Positions 12,207 through 24,534 are shown, numbered from the stretch's first letter. The stretch is DNA of 64,000 nucleotides from Rosa chinensis (GCF_002994745.2 NC_037092.1:83124824-83188823), one strand, 5' to 3'. A program made the numbers and translations. Notes: generated by a model from the letters alone, not told the origin.

Positions 12207-13545
12207 ATGGGAGTCAAGGACAAGAAGAAGAACAAGGAGCTTGCCCAGAGAAATTTGGAGCCTGTTGAAAAGGGTTCGTCGCTTTAATCTCTTGCACTTT
12301 GATTCAAGTTTTGTTTTTGATTCATTTTGCTGTTTGAATTGACTTGAATGCTTCTGGGATTATGTGGAATGAAGTTAGTAGAGAAAGGGTTTTGGATTTT
12401 AGAACAAAAACCAATACATGAATGTGTGTAATTGATGTCCATTATGTAGTAGACAGAAGACATTTGGATAATTCAGCCTGGAAAGTTGAAGTTCTGCTCT
12501 GTAGGTTTATGATGAGAAGAGAATAAAGTATAAACAAGTTGATATTGTGTTGAATTGTTTCCAGATAAAAGTTTAGGACCTTCAGAGATGAGAAAGAGAA
12601 AAAGAGAGAAGAAAACAATGGTGATTCGAGAAAAGTTGTTCAGATCTCTATTGAAGGTAAAGTGGAGTTCAAGCTTTGTTAAATGTTAACTTGTTAATTA
12701 CTTGGTCAGAATTTTGCATTCGAAATGAACTCAATGCGGTTTGCTCTTGTCATTTCACTAGATAACTCGACCAAAGCGGCCAATGACAAGAAAAAGACAA
12801 AGAAACTGAGGAAAGGAAAAGGAAAGAAGGTGAAGAACAATCAGGATTTAGATGATCCCTCTAATACCGATGGTTTTGATGAATTAAATGGTAAGCTTCT
12901 TTAGCTGTTCTTGTAGCATAGTATACTCGCATATAAACCTCATTTATTGTGCAATCTGTTCATGGTGTCCCCTGGTGAACAAAATTTGGTAGTGAATAAT
13001 GAACATTTTCAAATTTCCTATGCCATTGCCTGTATCTGCTATATTTGGCTATATATGCAATTTGAGGTTTTGTACTTTTTTTTCTTGTCTCAAGTTATAA
13101 AAATAAGGCATGAATGCCATGGGGGTGTCAACAATAAAATCGTTTTCTGCTTTCAACTCAAAACACAATTTTATTTTTATTAGACGATGAAGCTGCAGAT
13201 GATTAGAGCCAATTCAAAATTCAGGGAGAGACTGGAAGTGCTGAAATGGTGTTCATTGAAGATGATTGTAAGAATACTGAACTCAGAAACTATGAAAGAA
13301 TGTCGCTTTGATTTCTTATCCCTGCAAATCAGCAAGTGGTCACTGAATGGGATGTTAAAAGTAGTTGTACTTAACCTGAGTGTTCCTTTATGTTTTTCCT
13401 TTTTTGTGTAGGTAAGTCAAAGAAAGCTAGGAAAAAGAAAAAGAAGAATCACGATTCCTTCGAAGGTGGGAAGTTACTGGAAAAGAGAGTGGAAGCTGTT
13501 CGAGATGAACCTTGTCATCTCTCTTCAGTGGATGTGGACTGCTAA
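12207..13545 (+). pseudogene. Lys-rich (nucleolar-type) multi-exon gene fragment, unidentified
   Basis: A run of plus-strand exons with GT-AG borders: MGVKDKKKNKELAQRNLEPV (from 12207), DKSLGPSEMRKRKREKK (from about 12566), DNSTKAANDKKKTKKLRKGK (from about 12762), DDEAADD then a stop (from 13184), and KSKKARKKKKKNHDSFEGGK ending VDVDC then TAA near 13545. Within the second exon the expected frame changes (ENNGDSRKVVQISIE is found one frame over), so there is a frameshift. There is also an in-frame TAG in the fourth exon. Composition suggests a basic nuclear or nucleolar protein, but I do not recognise the family. It lies in CACTA element C with its introns kept. Confidence 0.5.
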
Positions 13546-15082
13546 AGAGAAATAAAAAGTATAATTCTTGAATTGAAACATCGTTATATAGTGATGTTCT
13601 ATCTGCATAAATATTGAATGAAGAGCAATGCAAATTGAAATCGTAAGTTATTTCTTTTTCTAGAATTCTAGTTGTTGAATGTTGAATTGTTGATGTCTTG
13701 ATGATATATATTGTGCTATTGCCGATTTACCGATTATGTTTACAATGAGATTGGCTGTTAATCTAAAAGTTGAAAGCTTGAGAGTTGAATGCTTTCCTGG
13801 GTAAGTTAATCTGCCTTAATTTGCTGGCTTCGTGATTGTACCAGTGGGCTATTCTATGATTTTCGAAAAACCTATACTCCTTGTTTTACTCTCAGTTTTT
13901 GACAGCTTAAAGTAGACTCTTCAATGATCATTTTGAGCTTGGTTTCACAAAAAACGGAGTTAAAATGAGATACTTGTGCTTTTTTGAATTTACTGCACTG
14001 TTTCAGGATTTCTGCAGAATCCAGCTTTTCTGTAATTTCATATTCTTGTTTGACCCTCCATTTGAACTTCGATTAGCATGAAACTTTGCAAAATAGTAGC
14101 TTTGCATGTCTACTTCAAATCTGGAAAGTTTTGCTTGAAATCACTGAAAGACAAATTGTTGGTGAAATTTTCTTGCTTGTTACCAGTTTTCTGAAAATTT
14201 TCTCAAACTTGCAGCTTATTGTTGCAAACAATTGATTTGAGAACCTTTCCACTTATTTTTATGTCCTCGATCTTTAGTGAGTCGGATTAGACATGCAAAG
14301 CATGCCTTGAAACTTAACTTCAGTTCGAAAGGCTTAGAACACTTATTGTTTGTTCTGTTGTCTTTCTACCATGTTTTGAACTTCCAAGAACAATAGAGTA
14401 GAATTCTTTCACAATCTTGAAATCATCTTTGCATCGTGTTCGAGTAATCTGTAAAGAAATTTTTTACTTATTGATTGCAGCATACTTTCCTATGTTTTCT
14501 TTTTCTTTTTTACTGTGGAGCTGAAAAAGTTATCATCATATGATGCTCCACTTATACTTAGTCTTTCTTGAAAGCTTTATTAAGGAATTTTCTGCTTGTT
14601 AGTGCATCATACGCAAACTTTAGGTCCAGGGTTCATTGACTTGGGCATGTAGGTAGTACTTATTATTGGGCCAAGTTGCCTCTGGGTGTTAAGGAATGAT
14701 ATTTATGTAGTTTTTCTATCTCTTGTTATTTATTTCTTTTATTAATCAAGTTTTAATTAGTATACATATAATTGTTCCTGGGGAATTCTCTAGCAACTAC
14801 AAAGTACAGCGTCTTTACGTTTTTGCCGAAAGGAATTTTTGAACAGGTAACTTGTCAATGAATATGATTATGTTGGAACTAATTATACGCTAGACCAGAT
14901 ATTAGAAGTGTTTATAGAAGACAACCTCTATCGTTGGTGATGAAGCTCTGTATCTCCTATAATTTTAGTAGTTTCTTTAAGATCAAATTGATTTTAGGAA
15001 CAATGTTTTTGTTCTTATTTAGTTGCTGAGAAATTGTGGGGGAAAGTGCATTATGAAGGTCTTGAAATTATTTACTTGGTAG

Positions 15083-15142
15083 GTTGGAGTGGTGTCGAAG
15101 AGTGAGGCTATTCGAATGGTCGATGAGGCAGACCTTGATTTG
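15083..15142 (+). pseudogene. Organellar translation initiation factor IF-3 exon fragment
   Basis: One 60-base exon with an AG acceptor and GT donor reads VGVVSKSEAIRMVDEADLDL. This matches the N-terminal domain of bacterial/organellar IF-3 (pattern GVVSxxEAlRmAeEadLDLV). The next expected block (lSPdAdPPVvkimDY) is not found after the donor. Short but diagnostic. It is a captured exon inside CACTA element C. Confidence 0.7.
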
Positions 15143-16427
15143 GTACGTACTAACTCATTTTATTTTATTATGAACGCTGTTATCTACTGCATATAGATTT
15201 TGCATGCATTTAAATCATGCTGGCTGCCATAGGTCTTGGTTTAGTTTGTTCTGTTGGTAGAAATTGGTAAAAGAACCAGAAATTGGTAAGAGAACCAGAA
15301 ATGCTAGTCTTCTTTTGAATCACTCTCAGTGATTGACATCGAATCACCAGTCTGATACAATCACCAGTCTAACTTATCTATCGACATCGAATTATTATGA
15401 CATGTATTGGTAATTTAGTATTTGATAAGTGATGGGAAACCTTGTGCAGGATTTTGAATGGTGAAGATGTAGATATAGAGGAAACGGTTCTTCGTACTCC
15501 AATATCCAAATCCTAGAAGAACCATTCAGATTTGTTCTACTCAACACCACAAACAAATAGGAACATTCCTTCTGGTGCTGCAATATGTGCTAACTTGTGA
15601 AGCTTCACAACAAGCTTGGAGGTGATGCAAATAAGAATATATTGCACAAGATGCTTGGTAAAGTGACACATGAAGGTTTTGTTGAAGTGAAAAGATATTA
15701 TATCAGCTTTTGATTCATGTGTAGCTAGTTAGGAATGCTTTTCTTCTTTTATTGTTGGCTTGAAATTTGGACAATTTTGTTTGGGAAATACTGCATTTTG
15801 CAGTTTTATGTACAGAATGTTGGATTATGATGGATTGCTTGAAAGATATAGTCACTGTTTATTAGGTAAAATGGACCAAATTAATGCACAAATCAATTCA
15901 TAGAATGGATGTTTGCAGCAATCATACAACAGATTTTCAAAAATGTCAACCAACGTTGTCTGAACCAAAAATTCTGGGTATTCACACAACGCATTGATAG
16001 GTATCACACAATGGATTTCAATAAGTAACGTCGTCTAACTTAACTCATTCATAGATATCACACAATGGATTTCAATAAGTAACGTCGTCTGGTATTAAGC
16101 TCATACAATAGAAAATACTAGAACACAGTTGTCTTACTTTTAATCACACAACAGCTAAACTACAAAACCGTTGTATGAAAATTCAACCCACAACGGCATA
16201 AAAGCAAATTCTGTTGTGTGAACTGCTGCGCATGGGTGCGTCCGGCATCTGTCGAGTTCTTGGACAACGGTGTTAAGAAATATGCGTCGACTGACTTTGT
16301 ATCATACAACGGTGAATTCACCGTCGTCTGATTTTTCATCAGACAACATCGAGATAGACGACGGTGAGTCTTCAAATCAGACGACGTTTTTTCACCGTCG
16401 TGTGATGCAGTTTTTGGTGTAGTGGTA

Positions 16428-17704
16428 CCAATAATTATATTCTGGCAAAAATTAATGTTTGGAAGTTTGATTCTTGGTCCCGGATATATTTTGCAAGAAT
16501 TTAATTGTTCTCGCAGCATATGTCCCTGCACCAACTTCCCTAAGCCATAATGGTGCACTGTAACATAGTGTACTTCTGATGCTGAAGTAGAACTATTTCA
16601 GGTCTTCTGGGCATTTTCAATATACTAGCTTGGAGGCAGTTGCAATTATTCCACAATTAGTTTTGCTACAACGAAGTGGAAATGTGGACAATTTGATAGG
16701 GTAGTATGTTTTCTTTCTGGGGTAAGTATATACACTTTTCCTCATTGTCATGTGCTATAAAATTGAATAACTCTTTGGTGTCTATTCTTTGAAGTTCAAG
16801 TGAATGGACCTGCTACCATAAATAAAAGCCTTCATTGCATGCAACAATGGTCTATCAGTTTATGTATGGTCTATCAGACATTATATTGAGATTTAATTAC
16901 TTTTCCATTATATCAATCTTGCATTTCTTTTTCTATCTTTATTTTTCAGTACGCAAGAAAATAAACCTATCACATGTATCATGCATATATTTTCTTTTCT
17001 TTATCTTCTGCAAGTTCCAGAATTGGAAAATTTATTTCTCAGAAGCTAAATTGATACTTATGTCTTTGATTGCCACTTCAGTTCTCATTTCAGCATAGTT
17101 TTGATTTTTTAATATTTTTTATGTTCTGATCATTCTGTGTTAGTTTTAGAGTGTTGGTGGTCCGAAAACATATAAAGACGAGCCCCAAGGAAATCATAAA
17201 CAAGCCATCATGGAAAAAGAATGGACCAAATGTGAAAGGTTAAATTTTAAAATCCTAAACTCCATTGAATGTAAAGGACAGAAACTAAAGATAGCTTTAT
17301 TAAAAGTTGGTGCTGATGTCCAATTTTGGTATATGCATTCTCTTTGATTGCTGACAAAATGTTGGAATACTTGCCTAGAATATACTTGCAGTTGGTATAT
17401 GCGTTCTCCTTTATTGTTACTCCTTAATTGCAGCATCTTTGCTATTGTTTGCAGATCAACCACTTCGGAGAAGTTTTGTATCAAATTTCTCAAGACTTTG
17501 AACTGAGATGGTGGAAATGAAAGGTAATGTGCAGTCATTGGGAGATCAAGCTTGGAACACCCAGCAAATTGTATTATTCTTTATCATAATGTAAACCTTA
17601 TGAATCTTGAGAGCTTGTTAAGCTAATGAAATGGATTAATGCTTTATGAAATTGTTTTTGTTGGATCTATTGGAGTTTATTATATGTATCAAAGTTGCTT
17701 TCAG

Positions 17705-17706
<2 letters not shown>
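16428..17706. other. Unassigned AT-rich stretch
   Basis: No supported gene. Open frames here are short and lack a recognisable domain. It may belong to the interior of CACTA-like element D, whose left end I could not place. Confidence 0.4.

Positions 17707-17737
<31 letters not shown>
17707..17737. repeat. (AT)n microsatellite
   Basis: About 31 bases of uninterrupted AT repeat. Confidence 0.95.
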
Positions 17738-17739
<2 letters not shown>

Positions 17740-17759
17740 TCACTTTCATACCACTCTCA

Positions 17760-18328
17760 ACTAAGTAAAAATAATTGTCCAAATGAGTTAAACACAACTA
17801 AATGGATAGCAAAACCTGTTGTTGGAGCCATTTCAGCACAACAAGACTCTACATCAAAACCATTGTCTGTTAAAAACTCAAACAACAATTTTTTAGGAAA
17901 CTTGTACTATCAAATACAAACAGACAATGCTATCTTCAATTTTTTGTTGTCTTGTTTGTATTCAATCAATAGTAAACAGCTAGTCAGATGATGTACAAGC
18001 TTCATTCAGACAACAGTTTATTTACAAGCCAATGTTTTATGACTGTTCTTCACAAGTTTCTCTCCTCTAGCAGCTGTTGTCTGATATTAATTTGTACAAG
18101 ACTTAAGATACTCGTTGATGTTGTTCTTTCTGGTGTTCAGACAACAGCCATGTAAGCTGCTGTTGTTGTGCTAAACTTTATCAGATGACAGTTTCATGGT
18201 ATTGTCTGATTCATATATCAGACGACATTGAGATAGACAACAGTAGCCCCTATAATCAGACGACAGTGTTTCACTGTCGTCTGATTGAATTATTGTCACT
18301 GTCGTCTGATTGAATTATTGGCCTAGTG
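17760..18328. mobile_element. CACTA-like element D, right end
   Basis: The right terminus, reverse complemented, begins CACTAGGCCAATAATTC and then CAGACGACAGTG. The adjoining 550 bases are rich in TCAGACGAC and TCAGACAACAG motifs, the same subterminal signature as in elements A-C, including a tandem copy of ACTGTCGTCTGATTGAATTA (around 18276-18320). The 3 bases after the end are TCA. I could not find a left terminus preceded by TCA, so the size is unknown. It abuts the first Met codon of the MULE transposase pseudogene, suggesting insertion at or near its 5' end. Confidence 0.6.
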
Positions 18329-18333
18329 TCACC

Positions 18334-20623
18334 ATGGAGATATATCATGGAGGGAGGTTTTACAGTAACAAGGGTTTAGATAAGAGTTACAGAGGAGGGG
18401 AAGTGTTGTATGTTGATGGGGTTGACCCTGACAATTCCTCAATGACATGCCTTCATTATTGGGCCTATGATATAGGATACCAGGCACCTCCAATACAGTT
18501 CTGGTTTCGAATTCCTGTAGTGAGGAAGGGACAGGATACCTGCCTATCATGAATGATATGGAGGCAGTGGACATGTACAAGTATGTCTCCCCTAGGCCCA
18601 AGCTGCTGGAGTTGCACATAGTTTGTGAAAATGAGAGGACGGTGTTCAGTTTAGAAGAGCTGGAGAAGTATGATGAGGATTTAGATCACATCTCTTGGAT
18701 GAACTGGTGGATTGATGATGTAGAAGAAGGGTCCATTAGTGAAGATGAGGATGATGAAGGGTCTCTAGTAGTGGACCTATCAGATGATGAAGGGCCAGTT
18801 GATGTGGATGGGCCAGGTAAGGATGATGGGCCAAACAACCATGATGGCCCAAGGTCTGGTGATGGACCATGAAATGTGGATAGGCTCGGCTATGAGAGCT
18901 AATCAAGGAAAAATAGAACTTTAGACAAAGGGAAATAGAAGGTGCAAGATAAAGACATTCCAGCTCCAAAGAAAAAGAAAGATAGGCCAAGGAAGATTGT
19001 TAAGCCTAGATATGCAACCAGGTCTGGGGAACAATGTTCTAGGCAAGGGGAAGGGACATCAAATGGTGGGAGCCAACCAGAACAGGATGATTGGGATTCA
19101 GGTTCAACAGACTCTAATGACCCCAATTTTGATAGGATCAGAGATTCTGACATTGAGTTGGACAGTGAGGCTAATGACTACCAGTTTGCTGAGAATGTTA
19201 ATGGTGATCCATCTAGGGTTAATGAATGGGATGATATGGGCTTTGAGGGGAACATTTCAGAGGAGGATGGAAATGAAAGTGATAAATTGGGCAATTTACA
19301 TGGCTTTTCAGATGATGAGGGTGAAGATAGAGGGAGTTTTCTTGTGAAGTGCAGGAAAATGTATTCCAACTGGAGAGAGTTCAAAGGAAATGAAGACATG
19401 AAGAACCCTAGCTTTGAGCTGGGAATGGAGTTTGCCAATTCTAAGGTTTTCAAGAATGCTATTGGGAAGCATTATGTTCTGACCAAAAAGGAACTCAGAT
19501 TCCCAACCAACAGTAGACACAAGGTGAGCAAGAAACAACATTATTTGCTATGTTCCTATTTTTATTTTTCATTAAATTTGTGAACTCTAATTGTGGTTTT
19601 GTTTCATGTTTATTGACAAGGTGTGTGCAATGTGTATAACTTCACTAGGGTGTCCTTGGAGGGTTTATGCTTCAAGTACTGATCTTGACAATCCAACAAT
19701 CTATATTAGGTCATTGCAACTTGAGCACCAGTGCAATGGCATTGTGAAGAAGGTATACCAGATGCATGCTCCATTTATAGCAGAGGAGTATCAATCATTT
19801 TTCATGACTGATCCCAACTGGTCTAGAGAAGGCATACAGAATGCTATCAATAAGGATTTTGGGATGGAGGTTGGATACCATATGTGTTATAGGGCAAGGA
19901 TGAGAGCCAGGAAACTAGCACAAGGCACATATGAAGACCAGTACAATTAGCTTGAGAGCTATGCTCATGAGCTCAAGAAAAGTTCTTCGTTTCAGGTGAG
20001 GTACGTGTTTTACTTGTCTAGTTTCAGTTCAGTTCAGTTGGTTATTGCACTTTTACTAACTTTCACAAGTTCTTTGTTGGGTTGTAGGTGAGCTGGCTCC
20101 ACCTCCTGGAACAACCAAGCTGCCAAAGGTCTACTACTCTCAGGTAAAATGTGGGATCTACCATTAAAAAGGCCATAATAAGAGGACATGCCTAAAGAGA
20201 AATCAGGTATGGTTTAGGGATCATTTTTGAGTTCTTTCTAGGTGAATTAAATGGGATCAAGTGTTGTTTGCTGTGGAATGTGCAACAATTGCTAAACTAT
20301 TTGTTATTGTAGGCACTCAATGAGAATGTACAAGCCCAACCTGGTGAGAATGTAGAAGCCCAGCCTCAGCCGATGTATATGCCTCCCCAACCAGAGCCTA
20401 TGCCTTCCTAAGCTGCTGACCCTGTGCAGCCCCAATCTTAAAGTGACCAAGGGCCCCAAGTGGATTATATGGCTACCTAGCAGTCCCAAACTACATCATC
20501 TACCCTAGAAGGAGGATCCCATCCCCAGTTTAGAGCTAGGAGGTTCAAATCCCTTGCTCATAGGAGACCCAAGCCTCAAAATGCACCCCCAAGCCCACCA
20601 AGTTCAGGTGAATGAGTACATGA
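18334..20623 (+). pseudogene. MuDR-like (MULE) transposase pseudogene, core domain lost
   Basis: The plus strand begins MEIYHGGRFYSNKGLDKS, resembling plant MuDRA N-termini, then stops after about 70 codons. A second piece (18549-18872) has an acidic tail of repeated D/G/P. The third (18942-19520) contains FELGMEFANSKVFKNAIGKH, typical of the MuDR N-terminal DNA-binding domain. After an intron (about 19521-19620), 19621-19950 continues with CAMCITSLGCPWRVYAS, a Cys-rich block, and ends at a TAG in place of a Trp/Gln. The DDE catalytic core and SWIM zinc finger expected next are absent: only about 150 bases separate this from a Pro-rich, stop-containing 3' exon (about 20090-20620, PQPMYMPPQPEP). 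Non-functional remnant of an autonomous MULE. Confidence 0.75.
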
Positions 20624-22784
20624 TGTTGTTTTACAGGAACCAGCTTATGTTGTTAATGCTAGACTTTTATGACTGGTTCTGAAATGGCTTTTATTAGACA
20701 TGTCATTTTTGTTGTTTAGGTACCTTCAAACATTGGCATTTTAAGTTGTTGAATATGCCTTGGAACATATGCTTTATTTCATGACTTTGGTGGCAATGGA
20801 CATGCCTTCTAGTATGAAAATATGTGTTGTTGTGGACAAATGTTAGCACATGTGTTGTTTCATTTCTTGCTATTTTGGGCCTATCAGAATGTTAAGCAGT
20901 TGGAATAAAGTTCAGGTACCAATGTTGTATGAATTTTGGTCAAAATTTGCTTTCTATCCAAATTAAGCGCGGAATAGACTTTAAAGGGCCCACAAAACAG
21001 GTATGAGTAGACTCAGTGGCGGGAATACTGTAACGGATGAAAATACCCCTAAAAAATTGCCAGGTGGCAAACGACGTAACGGCGAAATGGGATCCAGGTA
21101 CTTATGTTGGGTCGAGGAGTGAACGTCAGTACCAATCTGACATTTTTTTAGGTTGAGGTACCAAAGTTACTAATGGAAAGAAGGTCAGGTATGGTTCGTA
21201 TCTTTTTCCCTGCACTACATATATGCAAACAAATATTACATCAAGTTTTGATCATACGGCGACTCTCTCCCTCTCCTTACGCTCTATTAGGGTTAGGGTT
21301 TTGTGAGAACTTGGTTGTGCAGTAATGTCTTCCTGTGGATGCTTCTATTGCATCAATGATGGCTGCTGCTATTGCAACTCCAAGGGGTTACAGTCCTCTG
21401 TGCGTGGTTAGGACATGTGATGGTTTGGTGTCATGATGATCGGGTGCTACACGGGTTGAGTTGGGTTTGATTTGGATTTTTGTGGCTAATTTGTTGACAC
21501 CTCCCCTCTCATGGAAAGTCTTCTCAGAGACGGTGTCTTAGTTGTTAGGGTTGGTGCCTATCCCTCCTTGGTGGAGATATTTTGCATGGCATGAATGCAT
21601 GGTATTTATGGTTTGTGCATTCATGGTGACAACTTATGTATTTTAAAATTGGTGCATAGTCAAGCGCATGCATTGGACATAATGCATGGTCAAGTTGTTG
21701 GGAATAAATGCATGATTCATGAATGAGCATTGATGAAGTGAGTATAGAGACTTCTATCAATGACTACGAATGAATGGAGCTTGTGTGGAGCAAGCAAGAC
21801 GACAAGAAAAACTCGAAGGGTCTTCAAGATGTAGAAGATAGATGGAGTTATGTTCAAGGGCGTGTATAGGTCTTGGGGTAGAGTGATCTTCTAGGATGAG
21901 AGAGGGTGTAGAAGGGGTATCTTGTTGGATTCAAGGGTTGCATTGGGCCTAAACTTGAGCGGTGTAATCTTATACTTCTGTAATTCTCTCATAGTGAAGA
22001 TGAAAGCTCTCCCATTACGTATGCATGGATTTTGGCCAAAACTAGTTAAAACTTGTTGTCTTCTTGGCTTGGTTGTTTCTTCTTTCCATCTCTACTTCTA
22101 ATACTTGTGTGGCGGGGAATTAATTTCCTAATATTAGTGAGCACTGTTCAGTGAATAGACTGGTGGCGAGTCATGGCGCCGGAGGTCAGTTGGCGGTGTT
22201 GATCCAGTATCAGCTCAAGGGGGATAGTGTGGCTAGCTATGAGCCGGGTCTTTGGGCCTACACCATGTCACCTCTATCTTTCTTGTGGCCCAGGTGTGGA
22301 AGTAAGGGATTGAGTTTGGGCTAGTGTGGAAGTAAGGGATTGGGTTTGGGCTTGAGGTCTATGGGCTTGGAGTCTTAATCTCTTTCTTTGCTACTTTTTG
22401 GTTTTGTTCTTTGTAGGGCGTTTTTGAGCGAGCAGGCATGTTTTCGACTCCTGTGCTTCGTGGCAGACTCCCAGATGGATGTAGTGAAGTCTTGTACAAC
22501 AATTGCATTCTTAGACGGGTGATTATTGTGTCTTCTGTGAGTTGCGTAGGTGTGTAGGGCATGTAGTTTAAATTTACCTTTGTTCTTAATAACTTCTTAT
22601 TTAGTTTAGTCGCTTTGAATAAAGCATGCATGGAAGTTCTATAATGTGTTATCTGTTAGGGATTTTCTTCCTTGTTCGGCTGAAAAGGCAAAGCAATATT
22701 TTCTTGCTTCGGAGAGCTTAAGCTCTAGAGTGTGTGTAATATCCTGACTGTAATTTTGTGACGTCTTGAGAATATATGAAATGT
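20624..22784. other. Intergenic, probable MULE 3' flank
   Basis: No supported gene. A tiny Cys-rich open frame (MSSCGCFYCINDGCCYC, from 21324, 28 codons) is too short to call. A 27-bp direct repeat (TGTGGAAGTAAGGGATTG core) occurs at about 22291 and 22325. Confidence 0.4.
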
Positions 22785-24191
22785 TTAATTATCAACACCT
22801 TCTCTCTCATGCCTATTGATCAGTGGTATTCCGGTTTCATCCTTAGAAGCTGCAAGCACAACATATTGACATTGTGGGCAAAACTTGCTCTGCTCCAACA
22901 ACTTGACAATGCAATCGCCATGGTAAAAATGCGAACATAGCATCTGAATTTCTTCGGAACCAACCACAATCTCCTCTGCATAGATTGCACGCATGGTTGA
23001 TGCTTCCACTATTCCCACCCTCTCCAATTTCTCAATTGACATTTTACTCGCCGGCTCAAATATAACCTCACCCATCATGTCTTCCACATCCAACATCAAA
23101 ATCTGATTCCTCCATGTCATAATAAACATATATAAACATCGGTAGTAATTTTCAGGGACTTGCAATCCTGGTATCCAAACAGCTCAAACTTCAGAACTTA
23201 ACTAACAGTGCCGGCCTTGGGCCTCAGATTTCAGGGGCCTCAAAAAGAAATTTTATGTTGGTCTGCAATAAAAAAAAAAAAAAGTAAAGAAACAAAAGAC
23301 TCATAGACGCAATATGATGAGGACACCCTTCAACCCCATCAATTATCCTTCAAGCCCAATTAGTTATGTTAGTCCATCAGTAGATCGTAGGCCTAGTCCA
23401 ATTTTCTTTTGGGGTCCTGTGACACGTGTTGGTCACCTGTAATGCTAAGGACACCTTCCTCTAGTTTATATCTTCTGTTCTGTTGCCATTGAGGCTTAGA
23501 AAGGAAATGAATTGCTTTTGATATTTGCATTGTCTTTCTTTCTTTCAATTTCCTTTACTTATTCACCAAAAAAAAAAAATTCCTTTACTTTTTCTGTATG
23601 TGCTCCATCAACTGGTAATCAGAACCATCACGATAAGAGGCAACCAAACCCAAATGCCCTCTGTTTCCTTCTCCTCTGCACTTGTCAATCCACCACCACC
23701 ACCACCGCTCACATTTGCTCAACCATCCTCCTCTTCCCAACTCCCCAATACCTCTTCACCTCCTCCTGAGTTTTCAGACTTCCAAGACTCTAGAATTTCT
23801 GCAAAATCAAAATGAAGAGCTGCACTTGTCCATGGAAACACTAACCCAAAATCAAAATCAAATTTCGACTCAGCTTGCTGCTCTCCAAAACACCGTACTA
23901 GCAGCACTCCTCCAAAACTGCCAACTGCTGTCGTCCACCACCAACATCACCACATCTTTAGGGATTCAATTGTTGAATTTGTTGGGCCTCAAAATTTTTT
24001 TCGCCTTGAACCTCCATACTCACAGGGCTGGCCCTGCCTAGTAGTCTATCTGCAATGGATTGGCGATATTGCAACGCTATACAAATATAAGAAAAAGCTT
24101 GAGTAATGTGAGTCCTGGTCACGGTTTGGTCGTCAACGCTCATCAGTGAGTCACCCAGTGGGAGACCATCCCTCAGGCTGCATGTAGCCAT
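22785..24191 (-). pseudogene. Degenerate RING-H2 gene, split by a hAT-like insertion
   Basis: On the minus strand, the 5' part (24191-24037) reads MATCSLRDGLPLGDSLMSVD and on to QYRQSIADRLLG. The 3' part (23165-22785) reads EEIVVGSEEIQMLCSHFYHG, DCIVKLLEQSKFCPQCQYV and ends VDN. It is a paralogue of the intact gene at 27678-28295: both share EEIVVGSEE, HxYHxDCIV and an N-terminal helical region. Between the halves lies an 831-bp hAT-like insertion. The first two zinc ligands of the RING are lost: where CxxC is expected the sequence has RAIY (TGT to CGT and TGT to TAT). The later C, H, H, C, C, C ligands remain. It cannot fold as a normal RING. Confidence 0.7.
23206..24036. mobile_element. hAT-like non-autonomous element inside the RING pseudogene
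   Basis: Ends are imperfect inverted repeats: the left starts CAGTGCCGGCCTTGGGCCTC, and the right reverse complemented starts CAGGGCCAGCCCTGTGAG and later reads TTTTGAGGCCC. CAGGGCCGGCCCTG is a known plant hAT terminus. The flanking octamers (TTAACTAA and CCTAGTAG) match poorly, so the TSD is degraded or the ends are off by a few bases. The interior has a poly-A tract and a Gln-rich open stretch (about 23815-23900), with no transposase. Confidence 0.6.
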
Positions 24192-24534
24192 GATTGTATA
24201 ATTGTGCTCGTCGTCGAGGAGAGCTAGCTAGGTTGATATCCATGAATAAATGGTTGTATGAGAACTCCTCTCCCTCGAGTACAGTAACATGTGATTTGGT
24301 GATTGAACTGGTTTGTAATATTTGATTATGGGTTGATCTGTTGATGATCGAACGTGAATGATATGACCTGTTTGAGAGTTTATATATATTTTTATTTGTA
24401 TTTATTATTATTATTATTATTATTATTAAGAACACAATCACAAACTCAGAGATTTCCTATTGTACATACAGCAGATAAAATTAATTGAAGCAAGTGGTGC
24501 AACAAATATATGTCAGATAAACTATTCCCAGCGC

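Larger units (their letters stand above)
10785..16424. mobile_element. CACTA-type element C, 5640 bp, complete, carrying host gene fragments
   Basis: The left terminus CACTACACCAAAAACTGCAT matches the reverse-complemented right terminus over at least 24 bases (both continue CACAC). The 3-bp repeat GTA flanks it (10782-10784 and 16425-16427). Subterminal regions at both ends are dense in TCACACAAC, TCAGACAAC and TCAGACGAC motifs. No transposase is visible. Unlike element B, the captured exons lie on the plus strand: a Lys-rich multi-exon gene (12207-13545) and an IF-3 exon (15083-15142). The stretch 13600-15050 shows no recognisable coding sequence. Confidence 0.9.

Noticed and set aside
13800..14900. 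Coding sequence within CACTA element C between captured fragments
   Set aside because: No open frame or motif; intron-like AT-rich DNA.
21324..21410. 28-codon Cys-rich peptide
   Set aside because: No signal peptide, no stop-to-start support and no recognisable family; too short to call.
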